A stretch of 64,000 bases of DNA, taken from NCBI RefSeq assembly GCF_041197575.1, contig NZ_JBDKXB010000002.1:62001-126000 (forward strand). The letters are read 5' to 3'. Shown here in pieces: positions 54,378 through 62,688 of this stretch. The stretch comes from Thioalkalicoccus limnaeus (GTDB lineage: Bacteria > Pseudomonadota > Gammaproteobacteria > Chromatiales > Chromatiaceae). The translations under genes and the position numbers were made by a program. Under the pieces are notes generated by a model, which had not been told where the DNA came from, made no database searches, and saw nothing but the letters and a program-made list of their open reading frames with translations. Positions within the stretch are counted from its first letter, which is position 1; every line of letters starts with the position of its first letter.

Positions 54378-54803
54378 ATGCCCATGACGATACATGTCGA
54401 CATCGTAAGCGCCGAAGGGGCGATCCACTCGGGCCTCGCCAACATGGTCTACGCCCCCGGCGAGATGGGCGAGCTTGGCATCGCACCGCGTCATACACCG
54501 CTGATCACGCGGCTCAAGGCCGGGGACGTCCGGGTCGAAACCCAAAACGGCGAGATGGAGCATTTTTACGTCTCGGGCGGCATGCTCGAAGTGCAGCCCG
54601 ATGTGGTCACGGTGTTGGCCGACACGGCGCTGCGCGCTCGCGATATCGACGAGGCTGCCGCGCTCGAGGCCAAGCGGCGCGCCGAGGACGCCCTTGCCGG
54701 GCAGGCGGCCGAGTTCGAATATGCGAAGGCCCAGGCCGAACTGGCCGAGGCGATCGCTCAGCTGCGGGCGATCGAAAAGCTGCGCAAGATGAAAGGCGGT
54801 TGA
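54378..54803 (+). CDS. atpC: F1Fo ATP synthase subunit epsilon
   Basis: The protein has 141 aa. The N-terminal beta-sandwich has VYAPGEMGELGIAPRHTPLI, and a C-terminal two-helix extension with AAALEAKRRAEDALAG can inhibit ATP hydrolysis. It is the last gene of the atp operon and is followed by a strong terminator. The C-terminal extension is complete, so the inhibitory form should be possible. Confidence 0.96.
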   Translation: MPMTIHVDIVSAEGAIHSGLANMVYAPGEMGELGIAPRHTPLITRLKAGDVRVETQNGEMEHFYVSGGMLEVQPDVVTVLADTALRARDIDEAAALEAKRRAEDALAGQAAEFEYAKAQAELAEAIAQLRAIEKLRKMKGG

Positions 54804-54830
54804 TCGGCTCCACGTCGGCCAGCAGACCGG

Positions 54831-54853
54831 GCCCCGCTTCGCGCGGGGCTTTT
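54831..54853 (+). terminator. Rho-independent terminator of the atp operon
   Basis: The stem GCCCCGC / GCGGGGC with loop TTCGC is followed by TTTT, 28 bp after the atpC stop. It should end transcription of the atp operon before the SlyD-like gene. Confidence 0.88.
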
Positions 54854-55072
54854 CGCTTTGGCCCCGACGGTCCAACCGCGCGGCGGTGGGGCCGACACCT
54901 GAAGGGCGGCGCATGCGGCGGCGACTCGACAGGACGGCTGCGATCGATGAGCGGCCGTCGGAGCCGCGTCGGCGGCCGCGACGCGCACCGCGCCAAGCTG
55001 ATAAACTTTCAGTCGAGTAGGTAGCTTCCATCCTTCGGCTGACTCGATTAGGTGCACCAGGGAACACCGTCC

Positions 55073-55561
55073 ATGTCCGACCAGGTCATCGCCCTCGGTA
55101 AGTTCGTTTCGCTGACCTACAGTATCCGGGACGAGGCCGGCAATCTGCTCGAGCAGACGGATCTTCCCGTTGGATATATTCACGGTGGTCAGACCGAACT
55201 GATCGGCGGGCTCGATCAGGCTGTCGTCGGCAAGCGCGTCGGCGACCAGGTCGAAATCCGCCTCGCGGCCAATGACGCCTTTGGGCCGCGTGACCCGGAT
55301 TTGACCTTTACCGACGACGTCGACAATGTCCCGCCGGAGTTTCGTTTCGTCGGTGCCGAGATGCCGATGCAGAATGAATCCGGTGATGTCCGGACCTTCT
55401 ATGTCACGCGCATCGATGACGGCGTGCTGACCGTCGACGGCAATCACCCGCTGGCTGGAAAGGCCCTGCATATCTCCGTCCGGGTCCAGGAGGTGCGTGA
55501 TCCGACCGAACAGGAGTTGGTGGCCGACGCGCGGTTCTCTCCATCGGGATCCCTGCATTAG
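55073..55561 (+). CDS. FKBP-type peptidyl-prolyl isomerase, SlyD-like
   Basis: The protein has 162 aa. FVSLTYSIRDEAGNLLEQTD, YIHGGQTELIGGLDQAVVGK and the insert-in-flap region are the FKBP/SlyD pattern; NHPLAGKALHISVRVQEVRD is the typical end of the domain. It catalyses proline isomerisation and acts as a chaperone in the cytoplasm. Unlike E. coli SlyD there is no His/Cys-rich nickel-binding tail. The ATG at 55073 has AGGGAA upstream; an in-frame start at 55052 is possible. Confidence 0.92.
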   Translation: MSDQVIALGKFVSLTYSIRDEAGNLLEQTDLPVGYIHGGQTELIGGLDQAVVGKRVGDQVEIRLAANDAFGPRDPDLTFTDDVDNVPPEFRFVGAEMPMQNESGDVRTFYVTRIDDGVLTVDGNHPLAGKALHISVRVQEVRDPTEQELVADARFSPSGSLH

Positions 55562-55574
55562 AGGTGATGTGCGA

Positions 55575-56948
55575 ATGATGCTCGGAGTGGCTCTGCTGGC
55601 GGCGGGGCAGGGCAAGCGGATGCGCTCGGCGTGGCCGAAGGTGTTGCATCGGTTGGCCGGCCGGCCGTTGCTGGCCCATGCCTTCGAGGCGGCCAGTTCG
55701 CTGCAACCCGAGCGCATCTGTATCGTTTACGGCCACGGCGGGGATCTGGTGCGCTCGCAGATGAGCGAACTCGACTGCGTCTGGGTGGAGCAGGCGGAAC
55801 AGCTCGGGACCGGCCATGCGGTCCGTCAGGCCATGATCCGTTTGGCCGATCTCGATCGGGTATTGGTCTTGTACGGTGATGTCCCGCTGATCGAACCCGA
55901 AACCCTCGCGCGCTTGGTGGCGCTCGCGGAGGATACGTCATTGGCCTTGCTGACGGTCCGGCTTGCGGACCCAACCGGTTACGGGCGGATCGTCCGCGAT
56001 CGGCAGGGCCGCGTGCAACGTATCGTCGAGCACGGTGACGCGAGCGCCGAGGAGCAGGCGATCGACGAGGTGAACACCGGCATCCTGATTGCGGATCGCG
56101 CCAGGCTCAACGATTGGCTCGGCCGGATCGGGACCGCGAACGCTCAACGTGAGTACTACCTGACCGACGTCATCGGCTTGGCGGTCGAAGATGGCGTCGC
56201 CGTCGCGACGACCGCGCCGGCCCGTCACGAGGAGGTGGCGGGCGTCAATGATCGCATCCAATTGGCCCAGCTCGAACGGCTCTACCAGCGGCGGCTCGCC
56301 GAAGATCTGATGCGCGATGGTGTTGCGCTCGCCGATCCGGCGCGGCTCGACATCCGGGGGCGGCTGCTGGCCGAGCGGGACTCCTTCATCGATGTCAACG
56401 TCGTCGTCGAGGGTGAGGTGCGGCTCGGCGAAGGTGCCCGGATCGGCCCGAATTGCCTGTTGCGGGATTCGGTCATCGGTGCCGGCAGCGAGATCCTGGC
56501 CAACAGCGTCCTCGAGGGTGCGCGGATCGGTGTCGGCGCGCGGGTCGGGCCCTTCGCTCGTTTGCGGCCGGGTACGGAATTGGGGGATGCCTCCCGTGTC
56601 GGCAATTTCGTCGAGATCAAGAAATCGGCGATCGGGTCCGGCAGCAAGGTCAACCACCTGAGCTACATCGGCGATGCGCGGATCGGCAGCGATGTGAACA
56701 TCGGCGCCGGCACCATCACCTGCAATTACGATGGCGCGGCCAAGCATGAAACCCGGATTGGCGATGGCGCCTTCATCGGCTCCAACAGCGCCTTGGTGGC
56801 ACCCGTCGAGGTTGGCCCAGGGGCCACGATCGGGGCCGGTTCCGTGATCACGCGCGATGCGCCGCCCGAGTGTTTGACGCTGGCGCGTGGACGCCAGGTC
56901 ACGCTGGATAACTGGGTCCGGCCACGAAAGCCATCGAAGAAGCCATAG
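55575..56948 (+). CDS. glmU: Bifunctional GlmU: glucosamine-1-phosphate N-acetyltransferase and UTP uridylyltransferase
   Basis: The protein has 457 aa (E. coli 456). The nucleotidyl-transfer domain begins with LLAAGQGKRMRSAWPKVLHR and has VLYGDVPLI. The C-terminal left-handed beta-helix acetyltransferase domain shows repeated I-G hexapeptides and GAGTITCNYDG. It makes UDP-GlcNAc for peptidoglycan and LPS. ATGs at 55575 and 55578 are adjacent alternatives. glmS follows after 12 bp, giving a two-step amino-sugar operon. Confidence 0.97.
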   Translation: MMLGVALLAAGQGKRMRSAWPKVLHRLAGRPLLAHAFEAASSLQPERICIVYGHGGDLVRSQMSELDCVWVEQAEQLGTGHAVRQAMIRLADLDRVLVLYGDVPLIEPETLARLVALAEDTSLALLTVRLADPTGYGRIVRDRQGRVQRIVEHGDASAEEQAIDEVNTGILIADRARLNDWLGRIGTANAQREYYLTDVIGLAVEDGVAVATTAPARHEEVAGVNDRIQLAQLERLYQRRLAEDLMRDGVALADPARLDIRGRLLAERDSFIDVNVVVEGEVRLGEGARIGPNCLLRDSVIGAGSEILANSVLEGARIGVGARVGPFARLRPGTELGDASRVGNFVEIKKSAIGSGSKVNHLSYIGDARIGSDVNIGAGTITCNYDGAAKHETRIGDGAFIGSNSALVAPVEVGPGATIGAGSVITRDAPPECLTLARGRQVTLDNWVRPRKPSKKP

Positions 56949-56960
56949 GGGAGACGGTCT

Positions 56961-58793
56961 ATGTGCGGCATCGTCGGAGCGATCGCGCAACGTCCGGTCG
57001 CGGCCATCCTGCTCGAGGGCCTGCGGCGCCTCGAATACCGGGGCTACGATTCGGCAGGTATCGCCGTGCTCGGGCCGGACCGAGAGCTGCGGCGGATTCG
57101 CACGCTGGGCAAGGTGGCCCGGTTGCGCGACGAGGTCGAACGGCAGCCCTTGCCCGGCACCCTCGGGCTGGCCCACACCCGGTGGGCGACGCATGGCGAA
57201 CCCGCGACCCGCAACGCCCACCCCCACCAGTGCCGCGATCGGTGCCTGCTCGTGCACAATGGCATCATCGAGAATCACGAGATACTGCGGCGTGCGCAAC
57301 TGGAAGGCGGGCACCGGTTCACGAGCGAGACCGATACCGAGGTCATCATCCACGCGATCTTCGATCAGCTCGCCGCCGGTCGCGGTCTGGTCGACGCGGT
57401 GCGCGGCGCGACGGACCTGCTGGTGGGTGCCTACGCGCTCGGCGTCATCGACACGCAGGATCCGGAGCGTCTGGTCGCGGCCCGGAAGGGCAGCCCCCTC
57501 GTCATCGGTGTCGGCTTCGGCGAGCACTTCATCGCCTCCGATGTGGCGGCACTCCTTCCGGTCACCCATCGCTTCATCTTCCTCGAGGAGGGCGATGTCG
57601 CCGACTTGACGCGTGACACGCTACAGATTTGGGATGCATTGGGTCACCCGGTCGTGCGTCCCGTCCGCGAGTCGACGATCCCATTGGACTCGACCGAGCG
57701 CGGTTCTTACCGCCACTTCATGTTGAAGGAGATCCACGAGCAGCCGCGCGCGATCGCCGACACGCTCGAGGGACGCCTGACCGCGACCCGGGCCTTGCCG
57801 GAGGCCTTCGGCAATCAGGCCGAGACCCTGTTCGCCGGGATCCGTGCGGTCACGATCGTCGCGTGCGGCACCAGCTATCACGCGGGTCTCGTTGCGCGCT
57901 CCTGGATCGAAGGGTTGGCCGGGATCCCATGCCAGGTGGAGATTGCGAGCGAGTACCGCTATCGCCGCCACGTGGTCCCCGACGGCGGTCTGTTCGTCGC
58001 GATCTCGCAATCCGGTGAGACGGCCGACACGCTGGCAGCGCTGCGGTTGGCCAAGGAATCCGGTTATGCCGCGCTCTTGGCGATCTGCAACGTCCCCGAG
58101 AGTTCGCTGGTGCGCGAGTCGGACCTGGTGTTGCTGACCCGGGCCGGTCCCGAGATCGGCGTGGCCTCGACGAAGGCCTTCACGACCCAGTTGGTCTCGT
58201 TGCTGCTGCTGACCCTGGTCCTGGGGCGTAGCCATGGACTCGACGAGGCGACTGAAGCGCGCGCGGTGGCGCTGTTGCGTTCCTTGCCGGCCCGGCTCGA
58301 AGAGGTCTTGGCGCTCGATGACGCGATCGCGCGGTTGGCCGAACAGTTCGTCGAGAAGCACCATACGCTGTATCTAGGCCGCGGCGAGCAATACCCGATC
58401 GCGCTCGAAGGCGCATTGAAACTCAAAGAGATCTCTTACATCCATGCCGAGGCCTACCCCGCCGGTGAGCTCAAGCATGGTCCGCTCGCCTTGATCGACG
58501 AGGACATGCCGGTCGTCGCGGTGGCGCCGAACAACGCCTTGTTGGAGAAGCTCAAATCCAATCTTCAAGAGGTTCGGGCGCGTGGTGGGCAGCTCTATGT
58601 CTTCGCCGACTACCATGTGGCCATGGATGAGGTCGACGGCGTCACCGTCGTGAAACTTCCCGAGACCGACGACCTGATCGCTCCTTTGGTCTTCGCGATC
58701 CCGATGCAATTGCTCGCCTACCATGTCGCGGTCCTAAAGGGTACCGATGTCGATCAGCCGCGTAACCTCGCAAAATCCGTGACCGTCGAATGA
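56961..58793 (+). CDS. glmS: Glutamine-fructose-6-phosphate aminotransferase
   Basis: The protein has 610 aa. The N-terminal Ntn glutaminase starts MCGIVGAIAQ, where Cys2 becomes the nucleophile after Met removal, and HTRWATHGEPATRNAHPHQC is conserved. The two SIS isomerase domains carry VACGTSYHAGLVARSWIE and ALEGALKLKEISYIHAEAYP. It makes glucosamine 6-phosphate, the entry to UDP-GlcNAc. The length and C-terminal LAKSVTVE are canonical. It is co-operonic with glmU. Confidence 0.98.
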   Translation: MCGIVGAIAQRPVAAILLEGLRRLEYRGYDSAGIAVLGPDRELRRIRTLGKVARLRDEVERQPLPGTLGLAHTRWATHGEPATRNAHPHQCRDRCLLVHNGIIENHEILRRAQLEGGHRFTSETDTEVIIHAIFDQLAAGRGLVDAVRGATDLLVGAYALGVIDTQDPERLVAARKGSPLVIGVGFGEHFIASDVAALLPVTHRFIFLEEGDVADLTRDTLQIWDALGHPVVRPVRESTIPLDSTERGSYRHFMLKEIHEQPRAIADTLEGRLTATRALPEAFGNQAETLFAGIRAVTIVACGTSYHAGLVARSWIEGLAGIPCQVEIASEYRYRRHVVPDGGLFVAISQSGETADTLAALRLAKESGYAALLAICNVPESSLVRESDLVLLTRAGPEIGVASTKAFTTQLVSLLLLTLVLGRSHGLDEATEARAVALLRSLPARLEEVLALDDAIARLAEQFVEKHHTLYLGRGEQYPIALEGALKLKEISYIHAEAYPAGELKHGPLALIDEDMPVVAVAPNNALLEKLKSNLQEVRARGGQLYVFADYHVAMDEVDGVTVVKLPETDDLIAPLVFAIPMQLLAYHVAVLKGTDVDQPRNLAKSVTVE

Positions 58794-58860
58794 CATCAGC
58801 GCGACCGGCGATCCAATTCTCGGACGCGAATCCCTGTTGACGACCCGCGCAAGCACCGGG

Positions 58861-58955
58861 TCGGCCAACCAGGCGTCGAGCCTTTTCGGTCCGCTCCACG
58901 ACGCGGTCGGCTCGGCAGCGAACCTCGGTAGTGGCCAGTGCAGCGACCAGATGCA
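58861..58955 (+). pseudogene. hemB: Vestigial hemB fragment
   Basis: About 95 bp in the glmS-uracil glycosylase gap align without gaps to the hemB segment at 60483-60577. In the frame beginning TCG at 58861 it reads SANQASSLFGPLHDAVGSAA, against the HemB segment SAKYASSFYGPFRDAVGSAA; similarity continues for about eight codons. It has no start or catalytic residues and is a remnant of a second hemB copy. Confidence 0.8.
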
Positions 58956-58982
58956 AGCGGTCAAGCCGATCAGCAGGGCGGC

Positions 58983-59699
58983 ATGAGCCTGATCGATATC
59001 GCCCGTCGGCTCCGCGACGAGGTGGCGATCCTCTCTTTCCGTCCCCCGGTGGCCTATGTGTACAACCCGCTCGCCTACGCCTGGCCGGCCCATGAGGCCT
59101 ATCTGCGCCGCTTCGGCGGCGGCCGGCCGCAGGTCGTCCTGCTCGGCATGAACCCGGGTCCCTTCGGGATGGTCCAGACCGGCGTCCCGTTCGGCGATGT
59201 GACCATGGTGCGCGACTGGCTCGGCATCGAGGCCGCCGTCGGCCGTCCGGAGCGCGAGCACCCGAAGCGGCCGGTGACAGGTTTTCGCTGCCCGCGCGGC
59301 GAGGTCAGTGGTCAGCGGCTCTGGGGCTGGGCGCAGGCCCGGTTCGCGACGCCGGAGCGCTTTTTCGCGCGCTTCTTCGTCGTCAACTACTGCCCGCTTG
59401 CCTTCCTCGAACAGGGTGGGCGCAACCGCACGCCGGATGCCTTGCCAAAGGCCGAGCGCGGCCCGCTGTTCGCCGCCTGCGACCGGGCACTGCGGGCGAC
59501 CGTCGAGACGCTCGCGCCCGAGTACGTCGTCGGCATAGGCCAGTTCGCCGCGGACCGCGCCGCCGGCGCCCTCGGTGGCCTCGACCTGAAGCTCGGGAGG
59601 ATCCTGCATCCAAGCCCGGCGAGCCCGGCGGCGAACCGCGGCTGGGCGCGACTGGCCGAGGCGGAGCTTCGCGGGTTGGGCGTGGCGCTGCCGGAATAG
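58983..59699 (+). CDS. SMUG-type single-strand-selective uracil-DNA glycosylase
   Basis: The protein has 238 aa. It contains VVLLGMNPGPFGMVQTGVPF, the uracil-pocket and catalytic motif region of SMUG1-like enzymes (with the Asn of GMNPG). The DNA-intercalation loop is at HPSPASPAANRGW near the C-terminus. It excises uracil and oxidised pyrimidines from DNA to start base-excision repair. SMUG1 is mainly known from animals but occurs sporadically in bacteria. The ATG at 58983 is followed by the conserved helix. The upstream hemB remnant suggests the segment was rearranged. Confidence 0.88.
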   Translation: MSLIDIARRLRDEVAILSFRPPVAYVYNPLAYAWPAHEAYLRRFGGGRPQVVLLGMNPGPFGMVQTGVPFGDVTMVRDWLGIEAAVGRPEREHPKRPVTGFRCPRGEVSGQRLWGWAQARFATPERFFARFFVVNYCPLAFLEQGGRNRTPDALPKAERGPLFAACDRALRATVETLAPEYVVGIGQFAADRAAGALGGLDLKLGRILHPSPASPAANRGWARLAEAELRGLGVALPE

Positions 59700-59873
59700 G
59701 CGGCCGACGGGTGCCGCGCTGGAAAAGCGCGAGTCGGCAGCAATGGCCTGCGCGAGCCTGGCACGACGTGACTGGAGCCGAGCGGCTGGCTGCGCTATGT
59801 TAGCGCCAGCCGGTCGAGACCGATATCCAAGCGCCAGCCGGTCTGGCGTGCCCATGATCAGGACCCGTACCCG

Positions 59874-60887
59874 ATGACGATGCAAGACACCCCCCGCGGG
59901 GCCTTCCCCGTAACCCGGATGCGGCGCATGCGCCGCGATGCCTTCTCACGCCGCCTGATGCGCGAGACGCTTCTGACGCCGGATGATTTCATCTACCCGG
60001 TCTTCGTGCTCGAAGGACGCGGCCAGCGCGAGGCGGTGCCCTCGATGCCTGGCGTCGAGCGGCTGAGCGTCGATCTGCTGGTCGAGGAGGCCCGGCGGAT
60101 TGCGGCGCTTGGGATTCCGGTCATGGCGCTGTTTCCGGTGACGCCGCCGAGCGCCAAGTCCGAGGACGCGCGCGAGGCCTTCAACCCTGACGGGCTTGCG
60201 CAACGCGCGGTGCGTGCGCTGAAGGACGCACTCCCCGAACTCGGCGTCGTCACCGACGTCGCGCTCGACCCCTTCACGACCCATGGGCAGGATGGGCTGA
60301 TCGACGCGAGCGGTTACGTGCTCAATGACGAGACGGTCGAGGTCCTGACCCGCCAGGCGCTGTCGCACGCCGCGGCCGGGGCCGATGTGGTCGCCCCGTC
60401 GGACATGATGGACGGGCGCATCGGCGCGATCCGCGCGGCGCTCGAGGAGGCCGGTCACATCCATACCCGGATCCTGGCCTATTCGGCCAAGTATGCGTCG
60501 AGCTTTTACGGTCCGTTCCGCGACGCGGTCGGCTCCGCGGCGAACCTCGGTGGCGGCAACAAGTACAGCTACCAGATGGACCCGGCCAACAGTGACGAGG
60601 CGCTGCACGAGGTCGCGCTCGACCTGCGCGAGGGGGCCGACATGGTCATGATCAAGCCGGGGTTGCCGTATCTGGACATCGTGCGGCGGGTCAAGGAGCG
60701 CTTCGGCGCGCCGACCTTCGTCTATCAGGTCAGCGGCGAGTACGCGATGTTGAAGGCCGCGAGTCAGAACGGCTGGCTCGACGAACGGGCGGTGGTGCTC
60801 GAGGCCCTGGTCTCGATCAAACGCGCCGGGGCCGACGGCATCCTGACCTATTACGCGAAGGACGCCGCCGAGTGGCTCTCCGATTGA
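59874..60887 (+). CDS. hemB: Delta-aminolevulinic acid dehydratase (porphobilinogen synthase)
   Basis: The protein has 337 aa. Its active-site lysines lie in AYSAKYASSFYGPFRD and DMVMIKPGLPYLDIV. The metal site reads DVALDPFTTHGQDGLI, the Asp-rich Mg-dependent type rather than the Cys-rich zinc type of E. coli. It condenses two 5-aminolevulinates to porphobilinogen for haem and bacteriochlorophyll. An ATG two codons downstream (59880) is an equally good start. aroE follows after 28 bp. Confidence 0.96.
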   Translation: MTMQDTPRGAFPVTRMRRMRRDAFSRRLMRETLLTPDDFIYPVFVLEGRGQREAVPSMPGVERLSVDLLVEEARRIAALGIPVMALFPVTPPSAKSEDAREAFNPDGLAQRAVRALKDALPELGVVTDVALDPFTTHGQDGLIDASGYVLNDETVEVLTRQALSHAAAGADVVAPSDMMDGRIGAIRAALEEAGHIHTRILAYSAKYASSFYGPFRDAVGSAANLGGGNKYSYQMDPANSDEALHEVALDLREGADMVMIKPGLPYLDIVRRVKERFGAPTFVYQVSGEYAMLKAASQNGWLDERAVVLEALVSIKRAGADGILTYYAKDAAEWLSD

Positions 60888-60915
60888 TGCGCGGCGCCCC
60901 GGACCCACGCCGACC

Positions 60916-61740
60916 ATGACCGACCGTTATGCCGTGATCGGCCATCCGATCGCCCACAGCAAGTCGCCGGCGATCCATGCGGCCTTCGCGCGCGAGACCG
61001 GCGAGGACCTGGTCTACGATCGCATCCTCGCGCCGCTCGATGACTTCGCCGGCACGGTGCGCCGTTTCATCGCGGCCGGCGGCCGCGGCCTCAATGTCAC
61101 GATCCCGTTCAAGGAGGCGGCCTGGGCCCTGTCCGATGAACGGGCACCGCGTGCGCAGGTGGCCGGCGCCGTCAATACGCTGAGCCTGTTGCCCGATGGC
61201 CGGTTGCGCGGCGACAACACCGATGGCGTCGGGCTGGTTCGCGATCTCGCGACGAACAACGGCTTCGCGTTCGCCGGCACCCGGATCCTGCTGCTCGGCG
61301 CCGGCGGGGCGGCCCGTGGTCTGCTGCAGCCGCTGCTCGAGGCCGATCCCACCGAACTGGTCATCGCCAACCGCACCGCGGCCAAGGCCCACGCGCTGGC
61401 CGCGCTGATCAGCGACGGCCGGGTGTCCGGTTGCGGGCTCGACGAGCTCGATCGGACCGCCTTCGACCTGATCATCAATGCGACGTCGGCCGGTCTCGAC
61501 GACCAGGCCCCCCCGTTGCCGAACCAGGTGCTGGCCGCCGGCGGCTGGGTCTATGATCTGGTCTACCGCGACGACCCGACGCCCTTCCAGCACTGGGGCC
61601 TGGAGCGGGGCGCTGCGGTCGCGCTCGACGGCCTGGGTATGCTGGTCGAGCAGGCGGCCGAATCCTTCTTCCTGTGGCGCGGCCGGCGTCCGCACACCGC
61701 GCCCGTCATCGCCGCCTTGCGCAGCGGAGGTCTCCGATGA
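60916..61740 (+). CDS. aroE: Shikimate dehydrogenase
   Basis: The protein has 274 aa. The N-terminal substrate domain begins GHPIAHSKSPAIHAAFA. The catalytic Lys is in LNVTIPFKEAAWALSD and the catalytic Asp in RGDNTDGVGLVRDL; the NADP-binding loop is LLLGAGGAARGLLQPL. It reduces 3-dehydroshikimate in aromatic amino-acid synthesis. The next gene starts at its stop (ATGA overlap), implying coupling. Confidence 0.96.
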   Translation: MTDRYAVIGHPIAHSKSPAIHAAFARETGEDLVYDRILAPLDDFAGTVRRFIAAGGRGLNVTIPFKEAAWALSDERAPRAQVAGAVNTLSLLPDGRLRGDNTDGVGLVRDLATNNGFAFAGTRILLLGAGGAARGLLQPLLEADPTELVIANRTAAKAHALAALISDGRVSGCGLDELDRTAFDLIINATSAGLDDQAPPLPNQVLAAGGWVYDLVYRDDPTPFQHWGLERGAAVALDGLGMLVEQAAESFFLWRGRRPHTAPVIAALRSGGLR

Positions 61741-62606
61741 GGGTCGCGGTCCTGGGTCTCGGTCTGATGGGCTCGGCGATCGCTACGCGACTGCACGAGC
61801 GCGGTTGGGCGGTCGTCGGCTGGAATCGGTCTCCGGGACCGGCCCAGTCGCTGGCCGATCGAGGCCTCGAGACCCGCGATCGGGCGGCCGATGCGATCGA
61901 ATCGGCCGAGGTCGGGTTGCTGGTCTTGAGCGATGCCGCGGCAATCGCCGAGACGCTGTTCGCGACCCCGATGCCCTTGGCCGGTCGGACCCTGATCCAG
62001 ATGGGCACGATCGCCCCGGATGAGAGCCGCGACCTGGCGCACCGGGCGGCCGATGCCGGCGCCGGCTATCTCGAGGCGCCGGTCCTCGGCAGCCGGCCCG
62101 AGGCCCTGGCGGGACGCTTGTTGGTCATGGTCGGCGGTCCACCGGACCTCGTCGAGCGCTGCCGTCCGCTGCTGGCCGCATTGAGCGAGCGGCCCGAACG
62201 CATCGGTGATGTGGGCCAGGCGGCCGCGCTGAAACTCGCGCTGAACCAGTTGATCGCGGGGCTGACCGCGAGCTTCGCGTTGAGTCTCGGTCTGGTCCGT
62301 CGCGAGGGCATCGCGGTCGAGCAGTTCATGACCCTGCTGCGCGGCAGCGCCCTCTATGCGCCGACCTTCGACAAGAAACTCGACAAGTACCTGACGCAGG
62401 ATTTCGGGAGCGCGAACTTCTCGCTGAAGCATCTGTTGAAGGATCTGCGCCTGTTTCACGCCGCCGCCGACAAACACGGCCTCGACACGGCCACGGTCGG
62501 CGCGATCGAGTCCGCCGTCGAGCGGGGCCTCGAGAATGACCTTGGCGATCAGGACTACTCGGCCTTATATCAAATACTGGTCCCGACACGAACACCGCCC
62601 CGGTAG
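61737..62606 (+). CDS. NAD(P)-dependent beta-hydroxyacid dehydrogenase (3-hydroxyisobutyrate dehydrogenase family)
   Basis: The protein has 289 aa. It has the Rossmann VAVLGLGLMGSAIATRL, the substrate-binding LEAPVLGSRPEALAGRL and the catalytic Lys in AAALKLALNQLIAGLTASFA. The SANFSLKHLLKDLRL ending is typical of the GarR/GLYR1-like family. These enzymes reduce short hydroxy-aldehydes such as tartronate, glyoxylate or succinic semialdehyde; the substrate here is not decidable. Translation is probably coupled to aroE. Confidence 0.88.
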   Translation: MRVAVLGLGLMGSAIATRLHERGWAVVGWNRSPGPAQSLADRGLETRDRAADAIESAEVGLLVLSDAAAIAETLFATPMPLAGRTLIQMGTIAPDESRDLAHRAADAGAGYLEAPVLGSRPEALAGRLLVMVGGPPDLVERCRPLLAALSERPERIGDVGQAAALKLALNQLIAGLTASFALSLGLVRREGIAVEQFMTLLRGSALYAPTFDKKLDKYLTQDFGSANFSLKHLLKDLRLFHAAADKHGLDTATVGAIESAVERGLENDLGDQDYSALYQILVPTRTPPR

Positions 62607-62688
62607 CGCGTCCCGCGCTGACCGGGATGCCCGCGCCGGCCGCGGCCGATACCCGATCGATCAGTGCCCACTTCCGCCAGGTGACCCG

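Noticed and set aside
55938..57569. A 543-codon minus-strand open frame opposite glmU and glmS
   Set aside because: glmU and glmS are unmistakable on the plus strand; the antisense frame shows only low-complexity composition.
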